Shown here: positions 30,952 through 33,422 of the stretch, in pieces
How positions within the stretch are numbered: the stretch's first letter is position 1
Layout of the letters: each line of letters begins with the position of its first letter
DNA from: JANXSG01 sp038203935
GTDB taxonomy: Bacteria; Armatimonadota; Chthonomonadetes; Chthonomonadales; Chthonomonadaceae
Length of the DNA stretch: 33,422 bases
Direction of reading: 5' to 3'
Assembly (NCBI GenBank): GCA_038203935.1
Contig: JBBRDM010000041.1
Coordinates: 1-33,422, forward strand
Notes under the pieces: model-generated
The model's database searches: none
Told to the model about the DNA's origin: nothing
The model's input: the letters and a program-made list of their open reading frames with translations, nothing else
Position numbers and translations under genes: made by a program

Positions 30952-30968
30952 TATTTGTGATGCGGTGT

Positions 30969-31631
30969 TTATGTGGCCTGGACTGCCGGGAGGATGACGG
31001 TCCCTGAGACCTGCCCGGTGGCTATGCTGACGAAACGGTAGGCGGGTACGTACCAGCCGGCTGCGGTGGTGACGTTGTTGGTGAGTGTTCCGACTGGGAA
31101 TGCCTGGAACCCTTTGGTGCGGTATCCCTTGATCTGCGGAGCCCGGTTGCGGCTTTTCAGCGGCTGGAGCAGTAGTTCGGTGGTTACTCCGGCGGTATTG
31201 GCTGCACTGGCAGTGAAGGTCACTTTACCTGCGGCGCCGACTGCGGTGACGGTAATGATATCGCCTGCAAATGCGGCAGTGGGCGGCGTGACGGGCGGTA
31301 TTCCGGTAGGATTGTTCTGCAGGAACTTGCTGGCCAGGGCGGTGAACGCTGTGATGGCGGCGGGCTGATAGGTTTTTCCGGTGCGGGTATCGTGCTTGGT
31401 CTGGCTTTGCGCGTAGTTCAGCCATGCGGATACCTGTACGGGTGTCATGTTTTTGTAAGCTGCAGCGGCCTTACCGAGGTTGGCCCGTACGGCGACCTGT
31501 GCGGGTGTTCGCGGGTTCCTTGCTGAGACGCGGGGCTTGATGACGGTGCCGTCTTTGGATCGTGCAAATACGACGCTGCCTGCTTTGCCGCGCAGTGAAT
31601 TGAATAGTACTCCGAGTGAGCCTTGTGCCAT
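30969..31631 (-). CDS. Uncharacterised protein, DUF6266-like in outline (phage/structural-like)
   Basis: 220 residues from ATG 31631, which has AGGAGG 8 bases upstream. The N-terminal half carries GSLGVLFNSLRGKAGSVVFARSKDGTVIKPRV, NPRTPAQVAVRANLGKA and YKNMTPVQVSAWLNYAQ. A similar arrangement of a glycine-rich start and an NPRTPAQ motif occurs in DUF6266-like and phage-linked proteins. The C-terminal half, from about residue 100, is Thr/Ala/Val-rich and looks like a beta-sandwich. No signal peptide. It is GC-rich compared with the HNH gene beside it, suggesting a different origin. An upstream frame to 31736 lacks support. Function unknown. Confidence 0.68.
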   Translation of the reverse strand: MAQGSLGVLFNSLRGKAGSVVFARSKDGTVIKPRVSARNPRTPAQVAVRANLGKAAAAYKNMTPVQVSAWLNYAQSQTKHDTRTGKTYQPAAITAFTALASKFLQNNPTGIPPVTPPTAAFAGDIITVTAVGAAGKVTFTASAANTAGVTTELLLQPLKSRNRAPQIKGYRTKGFQAFPVGTLTNNVTTAAGWYVPAYRFVSIATGQVSGTVILPAVQAT

Positions 31632-31653
31632 GTTGAATTCCTCCTGGAACTGT

Positions 31654-31677
31654 ATTATACGGTCATCACTGACCGTA
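31654..31677 (-). promoter_or_regulatory. Palindromic operator overlapping the -10 box of the DUF6266-like gene
   Basis: TACGGTCA-tcac-TGACCGTA (31658-31677) is a perfect 8-bp inverted repeat with a 4-base spacer. On the minus strand it is followed at once by TATAAT (31654-31659), a consensus -10 hexamer, 22 bases before the start codon. No clear -35 is present, consistent with an activator- or repressor-controlled promoter. As RNA it could alternatively form a stem-loop. Confidence 0.6.
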
Positions 31678-32107
31678 CGGGTTTGGACATGCAAATTGTG
31701 GAGGAAGCGAGCGTGGACATTAGGGCAAGCGGCCATAATACAGGCAAAAACAGGTATATTTCTGAGGTTATTCGGGCATGTTCGTTAAGAATCATCCGAT
31801 AGCTAATAGCAAAAAGGTGTGCAGCAGTTCACGAAATGTGGATGAGAAATTCGCCAATGAATTATGGTGTCGCTTTTGGGGTACTCTATAGACTACATCT
31901 TGTCTTTAAGAGGCCAGTCTTTGAGTTCCAAATTGAACGAACCAGCACCTCCGACTCCCTCTCTACTTGGCAGCTTCTCCGGTCACGAAACATTTCCTTT
32001 TCGATATAGATGAGATTTGCAATGGCTTTATATTCTCATGCGACGATCTGTCTAATGCTGTGAAAGTTCCATAATAATGCGATCTGATCAAGATAAAATT
32101 GAATCAA
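31678..32107. other. About 430-bp non-coding region before the HNH endonuclease gene
   Basis: I see no credible gene or strong repeat. The codon-like open frames in this stretch are short and unlike anything recognisable. It may hold a promoter for the HNH gene. Confidence 0.4.
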
Positions 32108-33058
32108 ATGGATGATAATTTACTGAGCAAATATATCGGTGTATTTGGTAATTTACATCGAAATGTAAATCCGAAAATGGGCAGGGCTCCTCATAAGCCC
32201 GTTTTGTTATTAGCACTTCTTGATCAGATTGAACGTGGTTTGATTCCTGATAATATCATTGTTCTCACCCAAGACCTTGTGGCAGCATTTAGCTGGTATT
32301 GGGATATATTAGTACCTGAAGGTACATGGGTTAATAAAATTGCCAATCCATTCCGCTTTATGGTTCAAGACGGATTTTGGGAATTAGTCAAGAATGGCAT
32401 TCCTGTTTCCACACAATCATTAGGGAACAATCCCACCATTCGACAGCTGACGATAGAAGTAGATGGTGCATGCCTCGCTCCCGATCTCTGGGAGTTGTTA
32501 CAAGATCGAATGGCATTGCAAACACTACGTACGCATATGCTTCGTCACTATTTCAATGTGGGTTTGGTTGAGATTCAAACACAAATTCCAGCAAATCCGA
32601 TAGATTACGAAGTAGAGAAGTTAAAGGCTGAAGCGCAGAGTCAATTTCGTCCACATAAAGTTCGCGAAGAGAGCGACGAAACTGGATACTTCATGCGGCA
32701 TGCTTTGTTCCCGCGGGTCATCCGTGACTTATACAGGAACGCATGTGCTGTATGTGGTATCTCACCACAAGCTGAAGATAGTAGAGGTTTAATCGATGCA
32801 GCACATATAATGCCATTTGGGCTCTATCATAATGACGATCCACGAAATGGTATAGCTTTGTGCAAAAATCATCACTGGGGATTTGATGCAGGATGGTACA
32901 GCATCACAAATGATTACCACATACTTGTTTCTCCGAAGTTACGTCACAATGATCAATACATAATTACTGGCGTTCCTCTGCTATTACCACAGGATCATTT
33001 GTTAGCACCGGCACTTTCCGCTTTATCCTGGCACCGAAAGAGTAGATTCATAAAATAA
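32108..33058 (+). CDS. HNH endonuclease, candidate restriction enzyme (McrA-like)
   Basis: 316 residues from ATG 32108 (a TTG at 32099 would add three). The C-terminal HNH/zinc site reads CAVCG (213-217), IDAAHIMPF (229-237, His233), DDPRNGIALCKNHHWGFDAGW (243-263), with four Cys and paired His expected for ββα-metal nucleases. The N-terminal half has GRAPHKPVLLLALLDQIERG (25-44), YWDILVPEG and NPFRFMVQDGFWELV (80-94). This organisation resembles HNH nucleases that recognise modified DNA, such as phosphorothioated-DNA restriction enzymes of the ScoMcrA group; the resemblance is by eye. Lower GC content than neighbouring genes suggests transfer. No methylase gene lies nearby, which fits a type IV enzyme. 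Confidence 0.82.
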   Translation: MDDNLLSKYIGVFGNLHRNVNPKMGRAPHKPVLLLALLDQIERGLIPDNIIVLTQDLVAAFSWYWDILVPEGTWVNKIANPFRFMVQDGFWELVKNGIPVSTQSLGNNPTIRQLTIEVDGACLAPDLWELLQDRMALQTLRTHMLRHYFNVGLVEIQTQIPANPIDYEVEKLKAEAQSQFRPHKVREESDETGYFMRHALFPRVIRDLYRNACAVCGISPQAEDSRGLIDAAHIMPFGLYHNDDPRNGIALCKNHHWGFDAGWYSITNDYHILVSPKLRHNDQYIITGVPLLLPQDHLLAPALSALSWHRKSRFIK

Positions 33059-33084
33059 TGTTTCACCTGGAGGTATCAGTACTA

Positions 33085-33297
33085 ATGAATGAAAATAATT
33101 GTGATGAGCCCGCCAAGACTATCAATGCTGTCGAACTCAGTACGTGGAGTATGGGAGACGGAAGAGGGAAAGCGATGGATGTTATCGTGGACGGGAATGT
33201 CAAACACTATGTTGGTATAGGTTGGATACACTTGCGTGAAGCGACCGAGGAAGATTATCACCAATTTCCTATTGTGTTCTGGGATACAAACAAATAG
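33085..33297 (+). CDS. Small acidic protein downstream of the HNH gene, unknown function
   Basis: 70 residues from ATG 33085, with GGAGG 11 bases upstream; the frame is open to an ATG at 33058 that overlaps the HNH stop (TAATG). It is soluble, with the patterns LSTWSMGDGRGKAMDVIV and VGIGWIHLREATEEDYHQFPIVFW. No family recognised. The close link to the HNH gene suggests co-transcription and possibly an immunity or accessory function, which is only an inference. Confidence 0.55.
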   Translation: MNENNCDEPAKTINAVELSTWSMGDGRGKAMDVIVDGNVKHYVGIGWIHLREATEEDYHQFPIVFWDTNK

Positions 33298-33422
33298 CTA
33301 GTATCATTTGATTTATGCATGATGTCAACAAATTGGTTATCGAAAATATTACCAATAATTAGCAAGTAAGCGTTATCACTCTCTTTTTATTATAGCTGAA
33401 GTGAAGTAAAGCTCCAAACACG
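33298..33422. other. Non-coding right edge
   Basis: 125 bases, AT-rich, with no recognisable gene or structure. Confidence 0.3.

Noticed and set aside
30601..30960. CRISPR array suggested by regularly repeated units
   Set aside because: Only two 70-bp copies, internal palindromes dominate, and no uniform spacers or cas genes are present.
31632..31736. Upstream extension of the DUF6266-like gene
   Set aside because: It crosses the promoter and palindrome and has no ribosome-binding site, whereas ATG 31631 has AGGAGG.

Overview
The window looks like a chromosomal segment of a Gram-negative-type, free-living bacterium, most likely Armatimonadota or a relative. This is inferred from the mixture of genes, not from a marker gene. 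The clues are a prepilin-like protein with a H-x-DG tail, a DUF6785-type polytopic membrane protein, two sugar phosphate isomerase/epimerases, a Gfo/Idh/MocA oxidoreductase, a rex-heme operon and an outer-membrane barrel. I see no rRNA, tRNA or CRISPR array.

Positions 1-6921 (minus strand) hold a cell-surface polysaccharide cluster. In transcription order it encodes a phosphoglycosyl (sugar) transferase, a family 2 glycosyltransferase, GalE, RmlA, an RmlC-like cupin, RmlB, an RfaE2-type nucleotidyltransferase, a UbiA-family decaprenyl-phosphate phosphoribosyltransferase-like protein and the beginning of RmlD. Several genes overlap by 4 bases. A good sigma-54 promoter match lies about 315 bases ahead of the first gene. 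Positions 7355-14558 (minus) hold housekeeping genes: rsmI, a PpiD/SurA-type chaperone, a sugar isomerase with its own promoter, and an operon rex - siroheme synthase - hemA - ccsA/hemX. A near-perfect Rex operator sits just upstream of the rex promoter.

Positions 14862-17173 (plus) encode a prepilin-like protein and an oxidoreductase. Positions 17279-21467 (plus) hold the most unusual locus: four tightly packed secreted or envelope proteins, namely a Cys-rich small protein, a triple YHS protein, a His/Met-rich three-domain protein, and a beta-barrel-like protein carrying two tandem eight-cysteine modules. I read this as a poorly described envelope metal (probably copper) handling cassette. 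Positions 21499-25573 (minus) carry dusB, a second sugar isomerase and a large DUF6785-like membrane protein.

Positions 25705-30600 (plus) carry a small membrane protein, a nitrilase-type amidase and an ammonia-dependent NAD synthetase separated by an inverted-repeat element, then an ABC sugar permease and a binding lipoprotein with no ATPase gene nearby. A palindromic repeat is inserted in frame in the binding-protein gene, and related repeats follow it to 30924. The right end holds a secreted-looking or phage-like repeat-family protein under a palindromic operator and an HNH endonuclease with a small downstream partner.
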